64,000 nt of DNA from Yamagishiella unicocca (Eukaryota; Chlorophyta; Chlorophyceae; Chlamydomonadales; Volvocaceae), in NCBI GenBank assembly GCA_003116995.1, contig BDSL01000084.1:420956-484955 (forward strand). The letters run 5' to 3'. How positions within the stretch are numbered: the stretch's first letter is position 1; each line of letters opens with the position of its first letter. Below are positions 45,110 to 54,070 of the stretch, piece by piece. The notes below the pieces were generated by a model that was not told the DNA's origin, did no database searches, and was given only the letters and a program-made list of their open reading frames with translations. Made by a program: the position numbers and the translations under genes.

Positions 45110-45604
45110 AACACCCTGGGATGCAGTGGGGCCTCGGCATCCTTTCTTGCGGGTTGTCGCCAATCGCCTTGTGTGCGGGGGACCGGCGGAGGTACTGGTG
45201 GATTCCTGATCGGCCCGGGTTGTCTTGGGGAGCGGGGTCTCCCGTGCTTCATACTTTCTGGCTATATAGGCGTGTTGAGCCCTGTTTGGGATCCGTGCCT
45301 TATGGGATGAGAGGTGGCTGGTTCCGATGTTTGCATCGTTGCGGCGCTTCACTGGTTCGTCGGGTGATGGGCTGTTAGGTTGGTTGGTGGCCAGTTCCTG
45401 ATAGGGGAGCCTCTAGTGCAAATTCCCCCTGGGGTGCTGGCTGCTGCTCTGTATGCCTACGGCCTGTCAACTTGGTGTTCTGGTGGTTTGCCTTTGTTTC
45501 GGTGCATGTCGGTATTTGTTTCCTCCGTCTTGTTCAGTGTCAGGCGATGCGCCCGATGGTTCTACCTCTTGGTCTGGAACCCACTGTAACCGTTACAACA
45601 ACCC
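45110..45604 (+). mobile_element. 5'-truncated LINE 3' end in a myosin intron
   Basis: It matches 7,745-8,222 over its whole length and ends CCACTGTAACCGTTACAACA. It is antisense to the host gene. No clear long target duplication was seen. Confidence 0.65.
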
Positions 45605-46097
45605 ACATACATTATTCAGTGCAGCAACGAGGAAAAGACGAAAAGCTTGAGTGCCGATGATGAGTGACCTACCAAGCCCTTCCCTGGACCAGAATCCGTC
45701 CGTAACTTCCCCCCTTCCTCCGACCCGGATACGGTAGCAGCAACCCGGCTCCTCGTTGCAACCCTCTCACCTGCTGCAGCTTTTGGAGCATGTCTTGGAT
45801 CGTGTTGAGTGACAGCCCCGGAGTGCCTGCCGGAATCGAGGATCCGGCGCTCGTGCTCGCAGCCATGGCCGCGGACTGCACCGCCTGTACTGCCACGGCG
45901 CCGCTCGCGGCTGCTGAGGCGGTAGCCAGTTCGCGGTCCTTGGCCTACAGCAGTGGGTCCATAGGCACCGCGTTTGGGAAATTTAGGTCAGACCACGCAC
46001 AGCAGCCATTACGTTATGTTCGTCTATGTGTAGCGGTTTGGGGATTCCCCTTGGTCCCACAGCGCATCCCTGGATTGCGCGGCGGTTACGCACCTGT

Positions 46098-46273
46098 CCG
46101 CGAGCTTCGTTGCGGCCAGCGCAGGCGCCCTGCAGGATCTGGATGCAATCAGGGTTCGCATCCAGGGTTCACCTCGTAGTATCCTTGTCGACCTTGCCCC
46201 GTTAGCAAATGAGCTGGCCAATGTCGGTCCAAGGCTTGAGGAGCAGTCGCCGCCTCGGAGGCCTTCCGATTAA
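46098..46273 (+). other. Possible orphan exon (58-codon open frame)
   Basis: An uninterrupted frame without ATG reads FVAASAGALQDLDAIR... then LAPLANELANVGPRLEEQ and ends at TAA 46,271. Its composition looks coding, and it opposes the myosin gene. The family is not recognised. Confidence 0.25.
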
Positions 46274-46889
46274 CTGCCTCCTCAAAGGAAGCAAGCCGCG
46301 CGCTCCCTGATCACCCCAGCGCCTTAAGACGCATGGCAGTCAGCTCAGGTAGAGATCCGAGGTGGGACAGATGATCTATCAGGCATGCATGCACCTTGCT
46401 TGCGTGACGGTGCTATCGCCGTGGCTTCGTAGCGGCAAATATTTTTGCATATTTTGCATAATGTGTGTATCTGATAAGATCATGCAATAGAACCTATGAC
46501 CGTTGACGTGGGTAAGCATCCTGTTACCGTTCGCCGACAGCTTTTGGCACGCAGCATGACAGCGGTCCCATGGGCCTTACATTTTCGTTTCGCGCCCACG
46601 CGGTCCCATAAAAAGCGCGATACATAATAAATAGCTTCAGAATACAGCCAGCCTGTGTTTGTTTTCACGGACGCTGCGAACTGGGTCCGTCAAGTGGGAA
46701 GCAGTCGATCTGGGTCAAGGTATGTTTGCTGGGTGCGCTGCTTATTTGTCGCCGCGGCTTATGCACTGAATGTCAACCCTCCCGATAAGGGAATAAGCTG
46801 CTGCTGGCCTGCTGGGTTTCTCCCGTCGGTTCCAGGCATGCCATAATCGGGTATGGTTCTGCTGCCGCTTTTTTCTTATGCCTGCACAG
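46274..46889. other. Flank upstream of the Copia element, possible first exon and intron of the kinesin gene
   Basis: A CAAG/GTATGT donor at 46,719/46,720 and a TTTTTTCTTATGCCTGCACAG acceptor-like tract ending at 46,889 would frame an intron. Its downstream exon is the one now found after the retrotransposon (51,569 on). The upstream exon would be mostly untranslated. This is inferred from splice motifs only. Confidence 0.35.
46885..46889 (+). repeat. Target-site duplication, left copy (CACAG)
   Basis: CACAG here and at 51,564-51,568 directly flanks the two LTRs, the 5-bp duplication expected of Copia integrase. Confidence 0.9.
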
Positions 46890-47043
46890 TGTTGTGAAAT
46901 GATGGTCAGCTCTGCTACGCAGCCTATTGGAGGCTTTAGCCGTACCGCAGTACGGCTCTCAGTGTGGTGTTAGGAGAGCGTTCCCTGAGTAGGTTCTCTC
47001 TCTCACTGTAACGGATTATGGAGTAATCGCCCTTATCACAACA
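46890..47043 (+). repeat. 5' LTR (154 bp)
   Basis: It begins TGTTGTG and ends ATCACAACA (TGTTG...CAACA inverted ends). It contains the hairpin AGCCGTAC-CGCA-GTACGGCT (46,938-46,957) and a TGTAA polyadenylation signal at 47,007-47,011. It is identical to the 3' LTR. Confidence 0.97.
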
Positions 47044-47060
47044 GGTTATGAGCCCCGCGC
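47044..47060 (+). promoter_or_regulatory. Primer-binding site complementary to the anticodon arm of an initiator-type tRNA-Met
   Basis: GGTTATGAGCCCCGCGC follows the LTR directly. Its complement contains GGGCTCATAACC, a Met (CAU) anticodon loop and stem, not a tRNA 3' end. Priming by a tRNA half is known for Drosophila copia, yeast Ty5 and, as I recall, Volvox Osser. Confidence 0.7.
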
Positions 47061-47135
47061 TTAGACGCGCGTGAAGAGATCCCTAGACCTTAAGGTGCCA
47101 ACTGCGGGAGGCAGGCTCGGCTAAGCTAGGCTAGG

Positions 47136-50100
47136 ATGAAGCAGGTGCCAGACAACCACCTGTTTACTTCGGATAACTATGTGGAGGTTGCGGCCATTGT
47201 AAGGCGCGCACTCGGAAGCAAGGGATGGGCTGATGCTATCCACGAGCTTCCGGCCAGGCGTGAAACGCTTGATGCAAGGGAAAATCAGAAGTCTAGGGCG
47301 CTGATCATGCAGTACCTGACAACGCTGGAGCTGCCGTCGTTGGAGGTGCACGAGACGGCCTACGACCTGTGGGTGGCCATCAGCCGTCGCTATTCCCAGA
47401 CCAGCCGTGCGGCGAAGTCGAATATCCAAATGGAGATCTCGACATTCAGCATGGCGCACAACGAGACATGTAGTGACTACCTCGCTCGGCTGCGGATTCT
47501 GCGTATCAAGATGCACTGCGCCGCCATGGAGATGGACGAGGCCCAGTATATTCACACGCTGCTTTTTGGTTTGCCTTCATCATACGAGACGTTCAAGACT
47601 GTAATGATGAACGCCATCGACGTGGCAACCGTGGAGGAGTTGGGTCGGCGTCTGATCAACGAGGAGACGTCGAGGAATCGTGCCAACCAACAAGCGTCCG
47701 TGAACGCCGTCGGGCGCCGCCATTTCGGTAACGGAGGCGGCGGAGCTGGAGGCAGCGGAGCTGGAGGCGGTGGCACTGGAGGAGATGGCGGCAAGTTCAA
47801 CCGGCACAAGGACAAGATCTGCCACTCGTGCGGTAAGAAGGGCCACATCCAGGCAAACTGCCGCACGAGGGAGCGTCGGGAGCGAGAGCAGGCGCAGCAG
47901 GCGCCTCAGGCGCAGGCAGCGCCGCCCCCCCTACCTCAGCAAGGCCAGGCGCCGGCACAGGGACAGCGGCGGCACCTTATTGCCACCGCAAACCTGGTTG
48001 CCAACGTGACGACGGCCAAGGACGAGTGGTTGTTCGACACTGGCGCGGAGGAGTTCTTGACCGGCTGCAGCGGTGCCCTGTTCAACGTCAAGTCCCTGAC
48101 GATGAAGAACAGCATCGAGTTCAGGATGGCGGATAAGGCAAGCAAGTTTTCGAAGTGGCGGGGGCAGGTCACGTTCGGTGTAGACGGTTTTGGCATGGAC
48201 GTAACGATGCACCCCCACGTAGTGCCGGGGATCGGAATGAACCTTTTCTCGATGAAGGCCCTCAAGCGGGCTTTCGGCCACGTGACGACTGTCCTAGACG
48301 GGGACCAGTCGTATATCGCGATCAACGGGGAGCCGGCGCTGCAGATGTACGAGCGCGATGGCATGTATTTCGTGCGGGCCCGGGTGCAGGATCCGATGCT
48401 GGACGTGATTGAGACGGCCCGTTGGGATGCGAAATACCGCGAAATGGGCAACGGGGGCAAGGCCGCCGCCTTGGTGCGTGAGGTGAAGCGTGAGATGCAG
48501 GAAGAGCGCCAGCGGGAAGTCGTAGCGGAAAAGGAGGCAACTCGCAGGCGGCTGCAGGAAAAGCACGAAATCCGTGAGCGCGAGCACCGGGCGCTGCGGG
48601 AAGAGGCGATGAGGCGCCTGAATGCTTCGCGTGCACGTATTTGCATGGGGCACCGTAGGTTAGGACACCTGGGTTTCACCAGCATGCGCGCGATGGCAGC
48701 ACACAAGATGGTGAAGGGGCTGGGTTACTCCCCGGCTGATGTAGACGCCGCGAAGGGCGTTGCATGCGAGCCCTGCGCGCTGGGGAAGCAAACCCAGCAG
48801 TCGCATCCGTCGTCAGGCCACGTTAGCACGGAGCGATTGCAGCTGGTGCACATGGACCTGTGTGGGCCCATGCCGATTAAGTCGGCTGGTGGAGGACTGT
48901 ACATTGCTACGTTTTTGGACGACTACAGCAAGTATTCAGAAGTGCGGCTCCTGGCGTCGAAGGATAAGGTCGCAGAAGAAGTCGAGAAGGTCCTAAAGTC
49001 GTGGGAGCGCCAAACCGGCGAGAAGTTGCGCCGTGTTCGGACGGACCGCGGCACTGAGTACGTGAATGCCAAATTGTGCCAAGTTTTCGAGAATTTGGGC
49101 GTTAAGCATGAGAAGTCGGCACCGTACACCCCGCAGCAAAACGGGGCAGCAGAGCGGCTCAATCGCACTTTGCTTGAACGTGTGAGGACCATGATGGAGG
49201 GCTCGCCCGACTGTCCGCAGAACATGTGGGGCGAGGCAGTGTTCACGTCGTCGCATTTGCGGAACGTATCCGCCACGTCTGATAGCGTGCTCACACCGTG
49301 GGAGCGGTTCACTGGCGAGAAGCCGGACATTTCGTATTTGCGTGAGTTTGGGTGTGCAGCATACGTGATGATTCCGAAGCCCCAGCAGTCCAAGCTGGGG
49401 CCTGTGGCCCGCAAAGGCATTTTGGTGGGCTACGAGCCCGAAGGGCATGCATGGCGTGTGTGGCTACCTGGGCACAAGAAAATCCTCGTTAGCAAAAATG
49501 TCAAGTTTGCTGACTGCGTCGATTGCCGCATGGAGGAGGTGTCAGAGTCGTCTGATGATGAGACGGATTCGGGGTCGGAGGAGGAGGAATGGGAGGAAAT
49601 GTTGTCCTACCCCAATACCGATGATGAGGGTGAAGGTGGTGAGTCCGAGCCGGATGGCGAGTCAGATGGTGAGCCGGATGGCGAGCCAGACGGCGATGGC
49701 CCCGAGCCAGATGATGACCCCGAGCCGGATGACGCAGGGCCAAGTGAGGCGGACCAGCCCATTGCGCAGCGTAGGGCCAAGCGGGTTAACGCCGGTGTGC
49801 CTCCAAGTCGTTATACTGGAGCCGTGGATCAGCGTGGCGTGGAAGTCATGACGCCGGCGACCTATGCAGAGGCAATGGCGTCCCCCTATGCCGTGCAGTG
49901 GCAGGCCGCGATGGAGGAGGAGTTGGCGTCCTTGCAGGAGAAGGGCACGTGGGTTTTGGAGCCCAAACCGCAGGGCGCGCGTGCGATGGGTGTAAAGTGG
50001 GTCTTTGCTTTGAAACAGGACAAGCACGGAGTGATTGAGAGGTTCAAGGCCCGCCTAGTCGTCAAGGGCTTTATGCAGCGTGAGGGCGTTGATTTCAAGG

Positions 50101-51398
50101 AAGTGTTCGCGCCTGTCAGCAAGCATGCCACGCTGCGGGCTTTCCTGGCCATGGTTGCGGCTGGGGACATGGAGCTTCATCAGCTCGATGTTAAGACCGC
50201 TTTCCTGAATGGTGATTTGGAGGAGGAGATTTTCGTGGAGCAGCCCCCCGGTTTTGCGACGGGTGGGCGAGCAAACGTGTGCCGCTTGCGCAAGTCGCTG
50301 TATGGCTTGCGGCAGGCATCTCGCACCTGGCACAAGAAGTTGCACGAGCAGCTGGTGGCGATGGGTTTCAAGGAATCCGATGCGGACCCCAGCTTGTACG
50401 TGCGGGACGTCGATGGTGATGTTGTGCACGTGCTGGTCTACGTCGACGATTTGCTGATTGCGTCGTACGGTGTGGCGAAGGTGCTGGAAGTGAAGTCGGC
50501 CATCATGCAAGTTTTCGATTGCCGCGATATGGGGGAGGCCGACCTTTTCCTGGGTCTGGCCATTCAGCGGGATCGGGAGTCTCGCACGATTACGGTGTCC
50601 CAGCGCCGGATGATTGAGGAAGTGGTGGCCGAGTACGGCATGTCGAAGTCCCGGCCCAAGGCAGTCCCCATGACCCCGGGTACGGTCCTGGTGAAGCCCG
50701 GGGCGGATGAGCGTTTGGAGGTTGAGCGCTACCCGTACAGTGCGCTGGTGGGCAGCCTGCTGTACATCGCTGGTTGCACGCGTCCAGACATCTCTCACGC
50801 CGTGGGAGTGCTGACGCGGCACATGTCGGCTCCGGGGAAGGAGCACTGGAAGGCAGCGAAAGAGGTGGTGCGGTATCTGGCTGGCACGGCAAATTATGGC
50901 CTGGTGTTCGGTGGCGGTCGCGTGGATGAGGGCCTCATTGGCTACACCGACGCGGATCACGCGGGTTGCGTGGAGTCGCGCCGTTCGACCACGGGTTTTG
51001 TGTTTTCGCTGCATGGGGGCCCGGTGAGCTGGTCGAGCAAGTTCCAGCGCACCGTGGCGGTGTCCACGATGGAGGCCGAGTATGTAGCGGCATCGGAGGG
51101 GGTTAAGGAGGCGCTGTGGTTGCGGCAGTTGCTGTGCGACATGGGGTACATGCTGGTCGCTACGAAAGTCAACTGCGACAGCCAGTGCGCGATCAAGGTG
51201 ATTAAGAACCCGGTCGTTTCCGAGAGGTCGAAGCACATTGCGGTGCGGTACCATCTGATCCGGGAGCACGTGACGCGCGGCGCGATTGTCATGGTTGACT
51301 GCCGCACGTCGGAGATGGTGGCGGACTGCCTGACGAAGCCGTTGGCGTTCGAGAAGTTCCGGCAGTTTCGCGAGAGCATGAGCGTATGCAAGATCTGA
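47136..51398 (+). CDS. Copia gag-pol polyprotein (1,420 aa)
   Basis: Gag (UBN2/gag-polypeptide type) is followed by a CCHC zinc knuckle CHSCGKKGHIQANC near residue 228. The aspartic protease active site DTG is at 301-303. The integrase has an HHCC region (residues about 505-560: HRRLGH ... CEPCALGK) and the catalytic triad D574, D637, E673 (HMDLCGP, RTDRGTEY, NGAAERLN), a D-x35-E spacing. An acidic linker of Asp/Glu/Pro repeats lies around 805-870. The reverse transcriptase has YVDDLL with D1104-D1105, and RNase H starts at D1272 (TDADHAG). All catalytic residues are present and there is no stop or frameshift. Gag and pol share one frame, so their ratio must be set by some means other than frameshifting. 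The start at 47,136 is 92 bases after the LTR. Confidence 0.97.
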   Translation: MKQVPDNHLFTSDNYVEVAAIVRRALGSKGWADAIHELPARRETLDARENQKSRALIMQYLTTLELPSLEVHETAYDLWVAISRRYSQTSRAAKSNIQMEISTFSMAHNETCSDYLARLRILRIKMHCAAMEMDEAQYIHTLLFGLPSSYETFKTVMMNAIDVATVEELGRRLINEETSRNRANQQASVNAVGRRHFGNGGGGAGGSGAGGGGTGGDGGKFNRHKDKICHSCGKKGHIQANCRTRERREREQAQQAPQAQAAPPPLPQQGQAPAQGQRRHLIATANLVANVTTAKDEWLFDTGAEEFLTGCSGALFNVKSLTMKNSIEFRMADKASKFSKWRGQVTFGVDGFGMDVTMHPHVVPGIGMNLFSMKALKRAFGHVTTVLDGDQSYIAINGEPALQMYERDGMYFVRARVQDPMLDVIETARWDAKYREMGNGGKAAALVREVKREMQEERQREVVAEKEATRRRLQEKHEIREREHRALREEAMRRLNASRARICMGHRRLGHLGFTSMRAMAAHKMVKGLGYSPADVDAAKGVACEPCALGKQTQQSHPSSGHVSTERLQLVHMDLCGPMPIKSAGGGLYIATFLDDYSKYSEVRLLASKDKVAEEVEKVLKSWERQTGEKLRRVRTDRGTEYVNAKLCQVFENLGVKHEKSAPYTPQQNGAAERLNRTLLERVRTMMEGSPDCPQNMWGEAVFTSSHLRNVSATSDSVLTPWERFTGEKPDISYLREFGCAAYVMIPKPQQSKLGPVARKGILVGYEPEGHAWRVWLPGHKKILVSKNVKFADCVDCRMEEVSESSDDETDSGSEEEEWEEMLSYPNTDDEGEGGESEPDGESDGEPDGEPDGDGPEPDDDPEPDDAGPSEADQPIAQRRAKRVNAGVPPSRYTGAVDQRGVEVMTPATYAEAMASPYAVQWQAAMEEELASLQEKGTWVLEPKPQGARAMGVKWVFALKQDKHGVIERFKARLVVKGFMQREGVDFKEVFAPVSKHATLRAFLAMVAAGDMELHQLDVKTAFLNGDLEEEIFVEQPPGFATGGRANVCRLRKSLYGLRQASRTWHKKLHEQLVAMGFKESDADPSLYVRDVDGDVVHVLVYVDDLLIASYGVAKVLEVKSAIMQVFDCRDMGEADLFLGLAIQRDRESRTITVSQRRMIEEVVAEYGMSKSRPKAVPMTPGTVLVKPGADERLEVERYPYSALVGSLLYIAGCTRPDISHAVGVLTRHMSAPGKEHWKAAKEVVRYLAGTANYGLVFGGGRVDEGLIGYTDADHAGCVESRRSTTGFVFSLHGGPVSWSSKFQRTVAVSTMEAEYVAASEGVKEALWLRQLLCDMGYMLVATKVNCDSQCAIKVIKNPVVSERSKHIAVRYHLIREHVTRGAIVMVDCRTSEMVADCLTKPLAFEKFRQFRESMSVCKI

Positions 51399-51409
51399 CC
51401 ACGTGGGAG

Positions 51410-51563
51410 TGTTGTGAAATGATGGTCAGCTCTGCTACGCAGCCTATTGGAGGCTTTAGCCGTACCGCAGTACGGCTCTCAGTGTGGTGTTAGGAGAGCG
51501 TTCCCTGAGTAGGTTCTCTCTCTCACTGTAACGGATTATGGAGTAATCGCCCTTATCACAACA
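51410..51563 (+). repeat. 3' LTR (154 bp)
   Basis: Identical to 46,890-47,043. The stop codon of the polyprotein ends 11 bases before it, leaving only a short purine-rich GTGGGAG as polypurine tract. Confidence 0.97.
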
Positions 51564-51568
51564 CACAG
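51564..51568 (+). repeat. Target-site duplication, right copy (CACAG)
   Basis: It matches 46,885-46,889. Because CACAG is also the presumed intron end, the duplication leaves an AG acceptor directly before the following exon. Confidence 0.9.
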
Positions 51569-51618
51569 GCGCAGTGTCCGGTGGGCGACAGCCCCCCGCC
51601 GTCTGGCATGACTACGAA

Positions 51619-54023
51619 ATGCCGTGGTGTGTCGCGCACGGCAAAAGCGTGAAGTCTCAGACGTGGTACACGTTATTTGACGTCAACAAGAAGGCGCCGG
51701 CGCCGGAGCACGCCTCGTGGGCCACAAAATACGTCACTTTCAAGGACGAAAGGCAATACTTCACGCCCGCGCTGTTTAGCAGCTGGAAGATCAGCGCATC
51801 AAGGAAGAAGATAGCAGATAACATCTGCTACGACTGCGTCAAGCGGGTAGAGGCCGCCCAGCCTGCTGTGGACGCCCAGCCTGCCGTGGGCGCCCAGCCT
51901 GCCGTCGCGGCACCTGCTGCTGGGCCGGCGACCTCCCGCGCTGGCGAGGACGATGCCAGCGTACGGCAAAGCGACCAGGTATGGATGGAACAGTCAAGCT
52001 AGCACGCGACAAGTAGGACTGTGAGCGTGTGTATTTTGCCACTTTACATTGCCACTTTACATGGATTAAAAAAAGAATCCTGGCGCCATTGAACTTTTTG
52101 ACTGATAGGGCGCCTTTCTGAGTAAGAGTTTTGGCAATTGCAGGCCATCAACGCGACGGCAACCACAACCAGCCCTGTGGACCGCAAGCTGAAGGTTGAT
52201 GCTGTCTCAGATGCAGCACCTGATGGCACATTCGCCAAGGCTCTACAGAGCGAGTTGGAGCGCACAAACAACCACCTCGATGGCAAGGTCAGTAATGTTG
52301 GCAAGGTCAATTATTAGTATTAGGTGATGCAACATCCGTTGTCTTGCTTGGAGCCATTTCATTCCAAACTTCGATTGCTTGCCAACACGCACACCACACC
52401 CTGCTCTACTTCTGGCTTAGATCAAGGAGCTTGAGGACTTGGTGAGCACCAGCTGGAAGTACAGCACCACCCTTCAGCAGAACTATAACACCAGCCTGCA
52501 AGCGGACCTCACAGCGGAGAAGGCACGGCGGGATGAGGTGCAGCGCGCCAAGGACGAGCTGCCAGGCCAGGCGGCGGAGCTTGGCGGCAAGGTCCGCAGC
52601 CTTGAGCAGCGACTGGCGTACGAACAGGTGAGTGGAATCACGAAGTCCTGGGCATCAGCATAAGAACGCCTGCAACAGCATACTTGAGTTGCAGCCCAAG
52701 TTTTGTGTGCTGGATCGTAACATTCACCTGCAAACTGGCCTATCCTTACGTGCTTGTGAGATGCGAAGTGGGCACCAGCGGGGGCACGTGAAGGGCACGC
52801 CCGCATTTCGTTGTCGATGTAACCCTGATGCATTTGGTCATACGTGGCCGTTGTGTAAACGGCGTGGCCGTTGTGTAAACGGCGTGGCCGTTGTAAACGG
52901 CGCGTCAGCGACATGACTGCGGGATAGTTCTATCAGAGTACTCGAATCGTTGTCTTGCCTGCTCACCTCGCTGTCCATGACACACGCGCAGGAACAAGCG
53001 GAAAAGCTACGCGAGACTGCTGCACGTGACATAGCCATGTTGCACGCGGACCTAGACAACACGCGGCAGGAGCGCGAGCGAGCGGTGGCAGACGCGGCCA
53101 AAGCAAAGGAGGATCTGGACAGGCAAGCAGTGTCATTCATGGGAATGGACAGGCAGTATGCGGATTCATGAGGCCGGATACGATGGGGATATCAACATTG
53201 CATCTGTGTCTTACGCTGTTTAAGGGCGGCGCTCTGTTGACATTGACAAGCGACTTCGTGATGACATCTGAAAGCGGTGGGCTGAACTTTCATGTGTTGC
53301 CCCAGGGTTCGCACCGCTGGGGGCAAGAGCATGGAGACGCTCGAGGCGCTCAGCAATGATAAAGTTACGATGGAGGCCCAGCTATCCATGCAGGTGTGAA
53401 AATGTCGGAACATATTTAGTACCTGTCTAGCTACATCAGCATTGTATCTTCACGTGACATATACCAACAGTTTCAGGAGTATGCGTTATTACTGTCCTTT
53501 TGCAACCAAGTTTGGTGCTGATGCCAGGAGCTCGCGCATCATCCTGATCCCGGCCGCTTGCCCCGTCCTCAGCAAAAACTGTTGGTCTCCATGCGGGAGG
53601 AGCTGGCTGGCGCGAAACAGAGCCGGGCCATGGCCGACGCGACGGCAGAGTCATGCGCGGCACAGATCAAGGAGCTGAAGGTGAGGGAGGTCCAACGAGC
53701 GCTGTCCATGCTTGTGGCTCGCGGACTCTCAACGAAGCGACTCAGCACCCTGCCAGCAACTCATTACCCTTTTCCTATTGAAGGGTGGTGAGCTCTTAGC
53801 TGCTGGGGGCGACAGCCAGTGCGCACATATGCATAGCGTGCGACTGCACATATTCATTCGACGGGCCTAATCCTGCAAACCAGACCTCAAGTCGCCCCTA
53901 CTCTGTTGTCCTACATCTTCGCCACAGGCCCTAGCGGAGCGCTTGCAGGATTCGCTCGCGGATGCTGAGCGAAGAGTGTACGAGGGCGAGCTCATCCGCA
54001 GGAAGCTGCACAACGTCATCCAG
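51619..54023 (+). CDS. 5' half of the kinesin-14 gene: unknown N-terminal domain plus coiled coil, no motor
   Basis: Exons: up to 51,978 (ATG at 51,619, or an earlier start in frame), 52144-52287, 52421-52627, 52992-53129, 53328-53393, 53573-53680 and 53928-54023, all phase 0 at their joins. The first encodes a compact Trp/Cys-containing segment (CVAHGKSVKSQTWYTLFDVN ... ICYDCVKRVE) followed by AQPAV repeats. I do not recognise it. The rest is charged coiled coil ([28 protein letters not shown]). The last four exons are the same as the coiled-coil exons at 9,503-10,534, with one Arg-to-His change near 53,042. After LHNVIQ the gene should enter the motor, but 54,051 is the deletion junction. 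The next exons are those of the TPR gene, so a coiled-coil/TPR fusion transcript is conceivable. Confidence 0.75.
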
Positions 54024-54050
54024 GTGCGGTGCAAAGATGGGAAACAACAG

Positions 54051-54070
54051 GGAGGGTTTTAGGGTTTTCT
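54051..54070. other. 20-bp junction filler with telomere-like motif
   Basis: Between the last base shared with 10,561 and the first shared with 13,560 stands GGAGGGTTTTAGGGTTTTCT. It contains GGGTTTTAGGGTTTT, nearly two turns of TTTTAGGG, the telomere repeat known from Chlamydomonas reinhardtii. Confidence 0.75.

Larger units (their letters stand above)
39287..45944 (-). pseudogene. Class XI-type myosin tail with DIL domain, frameshifted and motorless
   Basis: Exons, in - strand order: 45944-45771, 44944-44753, 44454-44302, 43893-43675, 42879-about 42750, about 41757-41561, 41369-41291, 41010-about 40866, 40482-40214, 39843-39719, 39472-39287. The last six carry a DIL/globular tail: GRPVAAIVIFR, SECTNIFDRISSVI, NSCLAYWLCTTATLLHVLN, GAKETALLFMKALC, RDNMCKEILPMLKNCI, ALANHVPKVLVQ, FRFINVQLFNRLLMC, NGQYLKAGLETVAHW, WEELKYLRQ. 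This is the cargo-binding tail of plant/algal myosin XI and fungal Myo2. Middle exons are helical and charged, as expected for coiled coil. CATG is doubled at 40,404-40,411, which shifts the frame inside the DIL domain. No motor, IQ motifs or final DIL exons were found in the window. The four exons at the 5' end are assigned by position and phase, not similarity. Confidence 0.7.
46890..51563 (+). mobile_element. Complete Copia (Ty1/Copia, Osser-like) LTR retrotransposon
   Basis: The element is 4,674 bp: two 154-bp LTRs identical to each other, a primer-binding site, one uninterrupted gag-pol frame, and a CACAG target duplication. The protein order protease-integrase-RT-RNase H is that of Copia, not Gypsy. 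Identical LTRs and an intact frame mean a recent insertion. It sits at the 3' splice site of an intron in front of the kinesin 5' exons. Confidence 0.97.

Noticed and set aside
50055..51269. 404-aa frame opposite the Copia RT/RNase H region
   Set aside because: Antisense shadow of the polyprotein. His/Arg/Leu-rich with no domain.
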